This document shows positions 26,538 through 33,225 of a stretch of DNA of 63,678 bases, piece by piece. The notes beneath the pieces are model-generated. The model was not told where the DNA came from. It saw nothing but the letters and a program-made list of their open reading frames with translations, and did not search any database. The translations under genes were made by a program, and so were the position numbers. The DNA comes from an uncultured Oscillospiraceae bacterium. GTDB taxonomy: Bacteria > Bacillota > Clostridia > Oscillospirales > Oscillospiraceae. The DNA lies in the NCBI GenBank assembly GCA_947626315.1, contig CANQRQ010000013.1, forward strand, positions 1 to 63,678, in the 5' to 3' direction. Numbering within the stretch: the stretch's first letter is position 1; each line of letters opens with the position of its first letter.

Positions 26538-26783
26538 TTAATCCTCCAGTCTATGTTCCTGAGCTCCTCGTATGTATTCCTCCAGTCCTTCGCCTAAAAC
26601 AAGCTGGGCGTATTCCAGTGGCTTGTTGTAGAGCAGCCAGTCCAGCTCTGAGCGCTGGTACAGATTGGCGGCGAACTCGTTCTCGACGGCAACGGTATCA
26701 ATGACGATCCAGCTGCCGTCAGAAAAGAGCAATTCCACGCAAAGCGTATCTATGCTATAAGTGCAGGAAATCAACCGTTTCAT
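26538..26783 (-). CDS. DUF6061-like small protein
   Basis: The 81-residue protein (MKRLISCTYSIDTLCVELLF ... GSWIVIDTVAVENEFAANLY ... LDWLLYNKPLEYAQLVLGEG) resembles small proteins labelled DUF6061 in clostridial mobile elements. AAGGAGAATTTTGA precedes the start. It lies at the right end of element 1, pointing left; in a circular form it would lie upstream of and co-directional with the relaxase side. Function unknown. Confidence 0.75.
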   Translation of the reverse strand: MKRLISCTYSIDTLCVELLFSDGSWIVIDTVAVENEFAANLYQRSELDWLLYNKPLEYAQLVLGEGLEEYIRGAQEHRLED

Positions 26784-26887
26784 TCAAAATTCTCCTTAAA
26801 CAGTAATCAAAGATATGTATTTTACCTCGGCATCATGCCCCATGGCGGTGCGGTCGTTTCGGTGAAAACTCGTAAATCGTATGGTAG

Positions 26888-26899
26888 TCATCTTCTTGA
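26888..26899. other. Right attachment core of element 1 (TCATCTTCTTGA)
   Basis: Identical to 1877-1888. Here element DNA is on the left and the ssp middle piece on the right. Joining the bases left of 1877 to those right of 26899 through one copy of the core restores ssp codons without change of frame. Confidence 0.8.
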
Positions 26900-26981
26900 C
26901 CATCTGTCCGCCGACGGAACCGGCCTGACGGCTGGTCAGATCGCCGTTGTAACCGTTCTTCAGGTTAACGCCGACCTCTCC

Positions 26982-26986
26982 GGCGG
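26982..26986. other. Left attachment core of element 2 (GGCGG)
   Basis: GGCGG here and at 38887-38891 is the sequence shared by the two ends. Left is ssp (CTCTCC), right is element DNA (TACCGCAAAC). One copy kept after excision gives ATG GAG GCC GCC GGA GAG GTC on the minus strand, the expected SASP reading. Confidence 0.75.
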
Positions 26987-27128
26987 TACCGCAAACATCT
27001 TGAAACTCTCAGATTTTTCGTGATTTTTCGACAAAAATTACATATTTCAAGGAAAACGGCTCTCTAAACTCATTTTTCCGTTAAAAAAGTTCAAAAAGAG
27101 AAAATAGCAGTATTTGCATAAATGCGGT

Positions 27129-27219
27129 TATAATCGCCTGATTTATGGCAAAAAATGCTGTTTCTTTCAGGTAGACACCAACATCTTGACTGGCAGGTCG
27201 CTTTTGACCTGCCTTTTTT
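27129..27219 (+). promoter_or_regulatory. Leader of repA with a terminator hairpin before the ribosome-binding site
   Basis: A perfect TATAAT lies at 27129-27134 without a convincing -35 box. Downstream, GGCAGGTC (27192-27199) pairs with GACCTGCC (27206-27213) followed by six T, a textbook intrinsic terminator. It ends about ten bases before the repA ribosome-binding site (GGAGG at 27231). A terminator in this place suggests that repA is controlled by attenuation. Confidence 0.6.
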
Positions 27220-27242
27220 ACGCTCAAAAAGGAGGACAAAAC

Positions 27243-27623
27243 ATGGATCATAACCACTTTACAGACTCTCAACGCAAGCCCCTTTCCTTTTACCGGCTGC
27301 CCCGTGCGCTTATCAAAAATGCGGAGTTCCGGCTCCTTTCGGCCAACGCCAAGCTGCTTTATGCCCTGCTCCTTGACCGTATGAGCCTGTCCGTCAGGAA
27401 CGGCTGGCTTGACGATCATGGGCGCGTGTATATCTACTATACCATCGCGGAGATCTGTGGGGACCTGGGGTGCAGCCGCGTCACCGCTGGGAAGCTGCTG
27501 GCCGAACTGGACGCCGACGGCGGCTTCGGCCTGATCGAGCGGAAGCACCAGGGCATCGGCAAACCGGACAGGATATACGTCAAAATCATTTTAGTTTCCA
27601 CCGCGCAGACTTCTCAAAATTGA
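27243..27623 (+). CDS. RepA_N-type replication initiator, short form
   Basis: The 126-residue protein contains the RepA_N domain: SFYRLPRALIKNAEFRLLSA followed by NAKLLYALLLDRMSLSVRNG, then YYTIAEICGDLGCSRVTAGK. RepA_N proteins are usually 250 residues or more, with a second DnaD-like domain; here the frame ends right after the first domain (VSTAQTSQN). The ribosome-binding site AAAGGAGGACAAAAC is strong. Its last 17 bases are the start of the 31-bp repeat array. It could start replication of the excised circle or be a truncated remnant. Confidence 0.85.
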   Translation: MDHNHFTDSQRKPLSFYRLPRALIKNAEFRLLSANAKLLYALLLDRMSLSVRNGWLDDHGRVYIYYTIAEICGDLGCSRVTAGKLLAELDADGGFGLIERKHQGIGKPDRIYVKIILVSTAQTSQN

Positions 27624-27730
27624 ACTTCCGGACTTCAAGACTTCCACAAATTGATTTTCTGGACTTCCAGACTTCCTAAAAGTGAACTTTTGGACCTCCA
27701 GACTTCTCAAAATTAACCGTAAGGCTTCCT
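27607..27730. repeat. Four tandem 31-bp iteron-like repeats at the 3' end of repA
   Basis: AGACTTC recurs at 27607, 27638, 27669 and 27700, exactly 31 bases apart. Each unit continues with an A-rich stretch (CAAAATTGAAC, CACAAATTGA, CTAAAAGTGAAC, CAAAATTAACC) and a TGGACTTCC-like end. A 31-base period is not a multiple of three, so the units are unlikely to be protein repeats. Direct repeats at this place are typical initiator-binding iterons. Confidence 0.7.
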
Positions 27731-27749
27731 GGTTCGGGAAGTCTTACGG
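27717..27749 (+). terminator. Hairpin after the iterons
   Basis: CCGTAAG (27717-27723) pairs with CTTACGG (27743-27749) and the stem extends through CTTCC/GGAAG with one mismatch. It is followed by CTAAAAATCTTT. It probably ends the repA transcript. Confidence 0.55.
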
Positions 27750-27884
27750 CTAAAAATCTTTATGTCTTGAAGATAAAAACTTAAACACTAATTATACTGA
27801 TAAGAATAATACTTATATAGTCATCCTTATCTATCTATCCATCTATTCGGGTCTGTATATTAGATAGGGGGAAGTCAGGCGCGG

Positions 27885-27910
27885 AAATGTGTTTCACGGT
27901 GAAACAAATT
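27885..27910. repeat. Palindrome copy 1, upstream of dinJ-yafQ
   Basis: The core TGTTTCACGGTGAAACA is at 27890-27906. The left arm extends AAATG; the right arm continues AATT, sharing AAATTAAA with copy 3. Confidence 0.85.
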
Positions 27911-27959
27911 AAACGCTTCACCTCTGAAAGTTGGGCTTACATCTCCTGTATTTGTAAAT

Positions 27960-28003
27960 TTTTCGTGCATTGTATTGATATTTTCGTGCAAGAAGCATAT
28001 AAT
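27960..28003 (+). promoter_or_regulatory. Promoter and operator repeats of dinJ-yafQ
   Basis: TTGATA (27975-27980) and TATAAT (27998-28003) are separated by 17 bases. TTTTCGTGCA occurs twice, at 27960-27969 and 27981-27990, on each side of the -35 box. The repeats are likely binding sites for the DinJ antitoxin or the toxin-antitoxin complex, which normally represses its own operon. Confidence 0.75.
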
Positions 28004-28033
28004 AATTTTACTACAAATAAGGAGATGATTGGA

Positions 28034-28309
28034 ATGGCCGGTTCTACCAATATCAGCATCCGCATGGATTCCGACCTGAAAGCGCAGGCTGACGCTCTGT
28101 TTGCCGAACTGGGGATGAACCTGACGACGGCTTTTAACATCTTTGTGCGGCAATCTCTGCGGGAGGGCCGTATTCCCTTTGAGATTTCCCTCAATCAGCC
28201 GAACAAGGAAACGTTTGCCGCCCTGCTTGAAGCCGAAAGAATTGCAAAAGACCCGTCCGTAAAGGGTTACACCGATTTGGAGGAGCTTTTTGCTGATTTG
28301 AAGAAATGA
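28034..28309 (+). CDS. dinJ: DinJ/RelB-family antitoxin
   Basis: The 91-residue antitoxin begins AGSTNISIRMDSDLKAQADA, the ribbon-helix-helix DNA-binding part, followed by LFAELGMNLTTAFNIFVRQS. Its C-terminal half (LEAERIAKDPSVKGYTDLEE) would wrap the toxin. I start at ATG 28034; GGAGATGATTGGA lies upstream. It overlaps yafQ by four bases (ATGA). Confidence 0.92.
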   Translation: MAGSTNISIRMDSDLKAQADALFAELGMNLTTAFNIFVRQSLREGRIPFEISLNQPNKETFAALLEAERIAKDPSVKGYTDLEELFADLKK

Positions 28310-28590
28310 CGAAATACACAGTCAAGTTTACCTCGCAATTTAAGAAAGACTACAAGCTGGCGATCAAGCGGGGCTTGAACATAGCTCTTTTGGAAAATGT
28401 CATTTCAAAACTGGCAAACGGAGAGCCGCTTGAAGAAAAGAATGTTGATCACGCGCTGTCAGGAAATTGGGCCGGACATAGGGAGTGCCACATACAACCG
28501 GACTGGCTTCTCATATACCGCATTTTTGATGATGTGCTTGTCCTGTCCCTCTCCCGTACCGGCTCCCATAGCGATTTGCTGAGAAAATAG
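28306..28590 (+). CDS. yafQ: YafQ-family mRNA interferase toxin
   Basis: YafQ cleaves mRNA in the ribosomal A site. The 94-residue protein has the family's histidine and acidic residues in KNVDHALSGNWAGHRECHIQ, PDWLLIYRIFDDVLVLSL and RTGSHSDLLRK, matching the His/His/Asp/His set of characterised YafQ. It overlaps dinJ by four bases. Nothing suggests inactivation. Confidence 0.93.
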   Translation: MTKYTVKFTSQFKKDYKLAIKRGLNIALLENVISKLANGEPLEEKNVDHALSGNWAGHRECHIQPDWLLIYRIFDDVLVLSLSRTGSHSDLLRK

Positions 28591-28636
28591 AACACAATCG
28601 ATTCTGCGCGTTTCACCGTGGCGTATTCCTCTTGGG

Positions 28637-28663
28637 AAATGTGTTTCACCGTGAAACATATTT
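28637..28663. repeat. Palindrome copy 2, between yafQ and phd-parE
   Basis: The core TGTTTCACCGTGAAACA is at 28642-28658, with arms GAAATG and TATTTC. The single departure from symmetry is G-T, which would still pair in a plus-strand RNA. A degenerate half copy (GTTTCACCGTGG) lies 30 bases upstream at 28610-28621. Confidence 0.85.
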
Positions 28664-28675
28664 CTGCCAGACTGG

Positions 28676-28712
28676 TTGACAATTAGCGTAATTTTGCATA
28701 TAATAACGCTAA
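28676..28712 (+). promoter_or_regulatory. Promoter and operator of phd-parE
   Basis: TTGACA (28676-28681) and TATAAT (28699-28704) are separated by 17 bases. The inverted repeat TTAGCGT (28683-28689) with ACGCTAA (28706-28712) encloses the -10 box, a fitting site for the Phd antitoxin. Confidence 0.75.
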
Positions 28713-28728
28713 GTAAGGAGGTGGGCTT

Positions 28729-29016
28729 ATGCCTAACATTCGCCCAGTGTCAGATCTGCGGAACCATTTCGCGGAGATTACAAGGGAAGTGCAGTTCAGC
28801 AAGGAGCCGGTTTTTCTGACAAAAAACGGCGTGGGCTCCATCGTTGTAATGAGCATGGAGAGCTACGAGCAAAACCGCTATGACAGTATGGTGTATGACA
28901 AGCTCCGAGAGGCCGAGCTTCAGGCGGCCAGCACCCAGGAGCGCCTGAGCCATGACGAGGTGATGGATAAGGCCCGCAAGCTGCTCGACCGTGCGGAGGG
29001 GAAAGATCGTGCATAA
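28729..29016 (+). CDS. Phd/YefM-family antitoxin
   Basis: The 95-residue antitoxin starts MPNIRPVSDLRNHFAEITRE, then EPVFLTKNGVGSIVVMSMES, the Phd/YefM fold. The C-terminal helix (RLSHDEVMDKARKLLDRAEG) would bind the toxin. AAGGAGGTGGGCTT precedes the ATG. It overlaps the toxin by eight bases. Confidence 0.92.
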   Translation: MPNIRPVSDLRNHFAEITREVQFSKEPVFLTKNGVGSIVVMSMESYEQNRYDSMVYDKLREAELQAASTQERLSHDEVMDKARKLLDRAEGKDRA

Positions 29017-29317
29017 AATCGTTTACTTGCCCCTGGCGGAGAGCGACTTGATGGAGGCGCTGGACTATATCGCAACCAAGCTGGACGCGCCCCAAGCGGC
29101 CCGCAACCTTCTGGCCGCCTTTGACGATACAGTACGCAGTATCGCCCAATTCCCTTATGCCTATGAACTGTATAGAACAGACCGCCCTATGCGGGACGAG
29201 ATCCGCAAAGTGCCAGTGAAAAACTATGTGCTGTATTATGCCGTGTACCAGGACCGGGTGGAGATCAGGCGCTTCATCCATGGCCGGCGGGACCGCAGCA
29301 AAGGGATAGAAGAATAA
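29009..29317 (+). CDS. RelE/ParE-family toxin
   Basis: I start at GTG 29009 (VHKIVYLPLAESDLMEALDY), which follows GGAGGGG; a longer frame begins at GTG 28991. The 102-residue protein has RNLLAAFDDTVRSIAQFPYA, PMRDEIRKVPVKNYVLYYAV and EIRRFIHGRRD, the RelE/ParE superfamily pattern. ParE members poison gyrase and RelE members cut mRNA; the sequence does not let me decide. It is coupled to its antitoxin and followed by a strong terminator. Confidence 0.9.
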   Translation: MHKIVYLPLAESDLMEALDYIATKLDAPQAARNLLAAFDDTVRSIAQFPYAYELYRTDRPMRDEIRKVPVKNYVLYYAVYQDRVEIRRFIHGRRDRSKGIEE

Positions 29318-29318
29318 G

Positions 29319-29366
29319 AAAAGGATATAACTCGCTCCGTGACAGGCTGAGTTATATCCTTTTTAT
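29319..29366. terminator. Bidirectional terminator between convergent genes
   Basis: AAAAGGATATAACTC (29319-29333) pairs perfectly with GAGTTATATCCTTTT (29349-29363), followed by TATTTTA. It serves the plus-strand toxin gene and the convergent minus-strand phd gene. Confidence 0.85.
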
Positions 29367-29385
29367 TTTAGGCGCATAGTGGATC

Positions 29386-29646
29386 TTATTTTTCATTCGC
29401 TTTTGTCCTGAAATGCTCCCGCACAGCGCTGCTGTCCAGCCAGCCCTCCGGCTCGCCGGACTGCCGCCCTTTTGCCAGCTCGCCCAGCAGCTTGATAGTG
29501 GCCTGGGTCTGCTCATAGTCCTGCATATCCAAGATTGCGTACCTGCCCCGCCCGTTCTTCATCAGAAAAACCGGCGCGCCAACACGGACATCATTTAGCA
29601 CGTCCGTGTAGTTCCTTAAATCGGAGATAGGCTTGATATTCGGCAC
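29386..29646 (-). CDS. Orphan Phd/YefM-family antitoxin
   Basis: The 86-residue protein (PNIKPISDLRNYTDVLNDVR, APVFLMKNGRGRYAILDMQD, YEQTQATIKLLGELAKGRQS) is a Phd/YefM antitoxin related to the one at 28729. It starts with GTG 29646 after AAAGGGG. No toxin gene follows or precedes it on its strand: it ends at the terminator at 29319-29366. It may have lost its toxin or act as an anti-toxin decoy. Confidence 0.85.
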   Translation of the reverse strand: MPNIKPISDLRNYTDVLNDVRVGAPVFLMKNGRGRYAILDMQDYEQTQATIKLLGELAKGRQSGEPEGWLDSSAVREHFRTKANEK

Positions 29647-29669
29647 AGGCTCGACCCCTTTCTATGCTT

Positions 29670-29714
29670 AGTGTAGTCTGCTTTGCCGTAAAATTCAACA
29701 GCAAATTTTACAGC
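29670..29714 (-). promoter_or_regulatory. Promoter and operator of the orphan phd gene
   Basis: On the minus strand TTGAAT (29698-29693) and TACACT (29675-29670) are separated by 17 bases. GCCGTAAAATT (29685-29695) and AATTTTACAGC (29704-29714) form an inverted repeat with one mismatch over the -35 box. Confidence 0.65.
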
Positions 29715-29730
29715 AGAATTGCTCTTGCTG

Positions 29731-29756
29731 AAATGTGTTTCACCGTGAAACAAATT
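29731..29756. repeat. Palindrome copy 3, between orphan phd and the RHH gene
   Basis: The core TGTTTCACCGTGAAACA is at 29736-29752, with left arm AAATG and right arm AATT followed by AAAT, as in copy 1. Confidence 0.85.
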
Positions 29757-29934
29757 AAATCCAAACAATCTCTTTTGACGCAGGCGCCGCTTTGCGGCGC
29801 TTGTTCCTGCAAGTATGGCATTTGTTAAACACAAACGCCCTTTGTTAGGGGGCAGAGCCCCCTAAGACCCCATTGTGCTAATGATAGCAATAACGTTAGA
29901 TATTGAATTATGCAAGCAAGGGATGCTGTTTTCG

Positions 29935-29972
29935 TTGACATTTGTATACTATTGTGATATTTTGTATACAAA
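29935..29972 (+). promoter_or_regulatory. Promoter and operator of the RHH-SPFH operon
   Basis: TTGACA (29935-29940) is followed after 17 bases by TATTTT (29958-29963). TTTGTATAC occurs in the spacer (29941-29949) and again in the perfect palindrome TTTGTATACAAA (29961-29972). These are likely operator sites for the ribbon-helix-helix protein encoded next. Confidence 0.7.
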
Positions 29973-29993
29973 TAATGTAAGGGTGGGGAGATA

Positions 29994-30197
29994 ATGGATA
30001 GCAAAAAACTGGTAATCTCTACAAGAAAGTTCAAGGGAGAAACTTCTGTCGTCTCTGCTCGTCTCCCCGTTGAGATGATAACGACTTTAGATAAAATTGC
30101 AGAGGACACAGGAAGAAACAGGAATGAGATCATTTCACTTTGTTTGGAATATGCGATAGAGAATCTTACGATTGACGTAGATAATAAAGAAAAATAA
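29994..30197 (+). CDS. Ribbon-helix-helix (CopG/Arc-like) regulator
   Basis: The 67-residue protein has the RHH pattern VVSARLPVEMITTLDKIAED followed by TGRNRNEIISLCLEYAIE. It lies downstream of a promoter with repeated TTTGTATAC sites and 20 bases before the SPFH gene, so it probably represses this operon. It has no toxin partner of usual type. Confidence 0.8.
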   Translation: MDSKKLVISTRKFKGETSVVSARLPVEMITTLDKIAEDTGRNRNEIISLCLEYAIENLTIDVDNKEK

Positions 30198-30217
30198 AAG
30201 AGTAGGAGAGCATTATT

Positions 30218-31327
30218 ATGGGAGTGTTACAAGCTTTTGAAGATGCTGTAGTATCTACTTTTGCTGACCAATGGAAAGAAGTAGTTACCGCCGGACCATT
30301 TGACGAACACACGCTGGCATCCCCAGGCATACTGAAAACAAGAGATAATGGCCGCGGTGCGAATAATCCGGGGTCTGAAGCGGTCATTTCCAATGGCTCA
30401 AAAATCTATGTACCAGAAAATACTGCCGCTTTTATTTTTAATCATTCTACATTAGAAAATATTATCTTGATTCCGGGCGACTATGAATTTCTGGATGGAG
30501 ATAAAAGCGTCTTTAACAATGACGGCTTTATCTCGCCAATCACCGAGCAGATCAAAAAACGCTTTGGTTTCGGTGGCATTACGCCGGATTATAAGCAAAT
30601 TATTTTTGTCAATTTGCGTGAAATAAGGAATATCAGATTCGGTACTGCTGGGCCACAAATTTACCACGATCCTGCATACGGTATAGATCTTGAAGTCCAT
30701 GCATGGGGTTCATTTTCAATAAGAATAACCGACGCTGAGAGGTTTATCTTAAATTTTGTCCCTCCTCATGTTACGTTCTGCTCGGTCGATGAACCAAAGA
30801 TAAATCGTCAAATTGTATCAGAGTTTTTACAATCCTTCTCAGTTGCTCTGAACTCTATGTCCTCCACATATCGGGTTTCTCAACTCGCCTCGCTTGAAAA
30901 TGAAATCACAACTCGTATTGCCAAAGATAGCGTTAATGTTGGGAGCTGGAAAGAGCGTTTTGGATTTGAATTAGTAAAAGCAACAATAAACAGCATTGAA
31001 TTGTCTGACGATTCTAAAGAAATTGTTAGACAATATGCTGCCAAAAAAGTTAATTTGAGTGCATACAGTGATATACCTCAAAGAGCTTCTGACATTGCGG
31101 CACAGCAAAAAATAGCGCGAGGGATACAGAATAATGGTTTCGGCAATATGGGGGGAATGGTTTTGGGCATGAATATGGCTCAGACTTTAAACATGAATGC
31201 CGGTGCGAAAACGCTTTCAGTAGATAAACAATTAGAGCTTGTAACTAAATTAAAGGCTGCATTAGATGCAGGCGTACTGACACAGGAAGAATATGACGCA
31301 AAGAAAAAAGAAGTATTAGGTTTATAA
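30218..31327 (+). CDS. SPFH-domain protein with C-terminal SHOCT motif (YdjI-like)
   Basis: The 369-residue protein resembles the 'virion core / YdjI' SPFH proteins: EVVTAGPFDEHTLASPGILK, VPENTAAFIFNHSTLENIIL and DLEVHAWGSFSIRITDAERF. SPFH proteins assemble into large membrane-associated cages. The C-terminus is a SHOCT motif (LVTKLKAALDAGVLTQEEYD). A zinc-ribbon protein follows 34 bases downstream, a frequent pairing for YdjI relatives. The operon as a whole may be a membrane-stress module. Confidence 0.85.
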   Translation: MGVLQAFEDAVVSTFADQWKEVVTAGPFDEHTLASPGILKTRDNGRGANNPGSEAVISNGSKIYVPENTAAFIFNHSTLENIILIPGDYEFLDGDKSVFNNDGFISPITEQIKKRFGFGGITPDYKQIIFVNLREIRNIRFGTAGPQIYHDPAYGIDLEVHAWGSFSIRITDAERFILNFVPPHVTFCSVDEPKINRQIVSEFLQSFSVALNSMSSTYRVSQLASLENEITTRIAKDSVNVGSWKERFGFELVKATINSIELSDDSKEIVRQYAAKKVNLSAYSDIPQRASDIAAQQKIARGIQNNGFGNMGGMVLGMNMAQTLNMNAGAKTLSVDKQLELVTKLKAALDAGVLTQEEYDAKKKEVLGL

Positions 31328-31361
31328 AACTTCTTATAGCTAAAGATGGAGGCTGGACATT

Positions 31362-32942
31362 ATGAAATCCAACACATTGATTTGTAAGCGTTGTAAAGCG
31401 CCGCTTGAATATGAAGAAGGCAGCTCAGTTATGCGTTGCCCTCACTGTGGATATACAGAAAAAATCGACGAAAGTGATGAAATTACCAGAGAAAGAATCC
31501 GGGCAAAAACCTACAAAGAAACTGAACTTGGAAAAAGAAACATTGAAAAAGAAATAGAACTTGGTGGAAAACAGCTTGATCTCGAGAAAGAGAAATTAGG
31601 CGTAACGAAAACAAAATACATAATTTTTACTTCGTTAGCAGTAGTAGCCATCGCTACGATAATTGTTTTGATTTATGTGGTAGTTACCAACATTCAGCAT
31701 ATGGGGAAAGTCCATATCGAACAAGCCTCTGATTATTATATCGGTATGGATTATGAAGTAACCTGCAATCTCTTGAAAGAGGCAGGCTTTGAACATATCA
31801 TAGGTAGGTCACAAGAAACTTTAACTATGCAGGAGAAGGAGCTTGTAGGTAAAGTAATCCAGGTGGCTATAGATGGTAATCCCACCTTTGAGGATGATTG
31901 GTTTGCAAAGGATGCTGTAGTAACTGTTTATTATGGCGCATTAGACCCCAAAAGGGCTAATGACATTCGAATCCCTTTATCCAGAACTGACTGTATAGGG
32001 AAAAATTATCAGTCTATAATTGATCAACTTACAACAGAGGGTTTTTATAATATTAAGCCGGTTTCTTTCCCGGATTTAAGTATGGATCTTCAATCGCAAG
32101 ATGGAAAAATCACAAGAATAACCATAAATAACAGCGAAGAATTCTATTTGGGCGATTATTTTCCTGCCGATTCTATCATTCAAATTGACTATCACACTAT
32201 GGACCCGGAGAGAATAACAGATGTTATGATACCGGCAAGCTATGATAGTTATGTCGAAAAGGATTATTTGTCTGTTTGTAAAGAGTTTATTACGGCTGGC
32301 TTTAACAACATTACTTTGCTCCCTAAATATGATGTTCATTTTTATGAGGGTTCTAAAGTCGGTGTTACTCAAACTGTGACTGTTGACGGTGAGAGTACGT
32401 TCCTTAAAGGAGTTTGGCTCCCTTATGACACAGAAGTAAGAGTTGCTTACCACGCGAAAGAGTTTAAATACATTGGAGAAGACTATCAGAAAATTAGCGA
32501 TATGCTTTCTTCAATAGGGTTTACTAATATTGAACTTAAGCCTTTAGACGACCTTAAGATGGATGAATTAAAAAAATCAGGAGAAGTGGTCAGTGTTCTG
32601 ATTAACGAAAAGGAATTGAGCGAAGCGGGTGAACTAAATCTGTTGGCACAAGTTGAAATCCAATATCATTCTGAACAGCAAGCAACAGATAATGAAATCA
32701 AAATTACGGCAACCTCAAAAGATTTTTCAGGAGAGAACTACAAAGATGTTGTTACAACTTTGGAAGAAATGGGCTTTACTAATGTAAAACCAGTAGCATT
32801 AGGCGATTTAAAAAAGGGATGGATACATGGTGAAGGAGAAGTAAAAGAAATATCTATCGGAGGCGTTACAAAATTTGCCGTAGGTGAAGTGTTTGACAAG
32901 AATGTTGAAATTCTGGTTTCATATCATTCTTTTCCAGAATAA
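31362..32942 (+). CDS. Zinc-ribbon membrane protein with five PASTA-like repeats
   Basis: The 526-residue protein starts with a zinc ribbon (ICKRCKAPLEYEEG, MRCPHCGYTEKI), then a charged coiled coil, one membrane segment (IIFTSLAVVAIATIIVLIYV, about residues 87-106), and an extracellular part of five tandem units. Unit starts are IGMDYEVTCNLLKEAGFEHI, IGKNYQSIIDQLTTEGFYNI, VEKDYLSVCKEFITAGFNNI, IGEDYQKISDMLSSIGFTNI and SGENYKDVVTTLEEMGFTNV, each about 75-80 residues and each ending in V-x-Y-H/Y. The units resemble PASTA domains, which bind peptidoglycan fragments. It follows the SPFH gene and is likely its partner. Confidence 0.8.
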   Translation: MKSNTLICKRCKAPLEYEEGSSVMRCPHCGYTEKIDESDEITRERIRAKTYKETELGKRNIEKEIELGGKQLDLEKEKLGVTKTKYIIFTSLAVVAIATIIVLIYVVVTNIQHMGKVHIEQASDYYIGMDYEVTCNLLKEAGFEHIIGRSQETLTMQEKELVGKVIQVAIDGNPTFEDDWFAKDAVVTVYYGALDPKRANDIRIPLSRTDCIGKNYQSIIDQLTTEGFYNIKPVSFPDLSMDLQSQDGKITRITINNSEEFYLGDYFPADSIIQIDYHTMDPERITDVMIPASYDSYVEKDYLSVCKEFITAGFNNITLLPKYDVHFYEGSKVGVTQTVTVDGESTFLKGVWLPYDTEVRVAYHAKEFKYIGEDYQKISDMLSSIGFTNIELKPLDDLKMDELKKSGEVVSVLINEKELSEAGELNLLAQVEIQYHSEQQATDNEIKITATSKDFSGENYKDVVTTLEEMGFTNVKPVALGDLKKGWIHGEGEVKEISIGGVTKFAVGEVFDKNVEILVSYHSFPE

Positions 32943-32955
32943 AACAACATAAAAA

Positions 32956-33101
32956 GGCGTTACCCCCTTTTGGGATGATATTCCGGCGACCGGGTGCAGT
33001 CAACGGCCGCCGGAATTGTTTGTTTCCAAGGGGGAAACACCACCATAGCCCGCACAAGGCGGGCTATGGACAGTGTGGGAGGCATTGGCCTCTCTTTTTT
33101 T
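32956..33101 (+). repeat. Structured repeat A with its own terminator (ncRNA candidate)
   Basis: This 146-base unit is repeated at 35258-35477. Shared parts are GGCGTTACCCCC, the ATTCCGGCG arm and its partner CGCCGGAAT, GTTTGTTTCCAAGGGG, the hairpin CATAGCCCGC-ACAA-GGCGGGCTATG, and a final stem GAGGC/GCCTC followed by CTCTTTTTTT. The end is a good intrinsic terminator on the plus strand. Palindrome copy 4 lies 18 bases downstream. Confidence 0.75.
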
Positions 33102-33114
33102 GCCGCTTGACCGG

Positions 33115-33140
33115 AAATAAATTTCACCATGAAACACATT
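33115..33140. repeat. Palindrome copy 4 (degenerate), upstream of the EcsC gene
   Basis: The core reads AATTTCACCATGAAACA at 33120-33136, with three departures from the consensus. It is the most diverged copy. Confidence 0.65.
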
Positions 33141-33148
33141 CCCCCCTG

Positions 33149-33177
33149 TTGCCCAGGGCGGGAGCTTATGTTATAAT
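33149..33177 (+). promoter_or_regulatory. Sigma-A promoter of the EcsC gene
   Basis: TTGCCC (33149-33154) and TATAAT (33172-33177) are separated by 17 bases, about 50 bases before the start codon. Confidence 0.65.
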
Positions 33178-33225
33178 CAGGGTAACAAAGTGGAATTATA
33201 ATTTCAATAGTGGAGGTACATTAGC

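Larger units (their letters stand above)
26888..26986 (-). pseudogene. Middle piece of split SASP gene (ssp), piece 2 of 3
   Basis: The minus strand encodes GEVGVNLKNGYNGDLTSRQ followed by AGSVGGQMVKKM, the most conserved block of alpha/beta SASPs, including the GEVGV region where the germination protease cuts. It has no start or stop of its own. The left side ends at the element 1 core and the right side at the element 2 core. The frame fits both neighbouring pieces. Confidence 0.9.

Noticed and set aside
27885-27910. True parS site for ParB
   Set aside because: The palindrome has one extra central base compared with TGTTTCACGTGAAACA, which shifts the half-sites, and no parB gene is in the window; kept only as a hypothesis.
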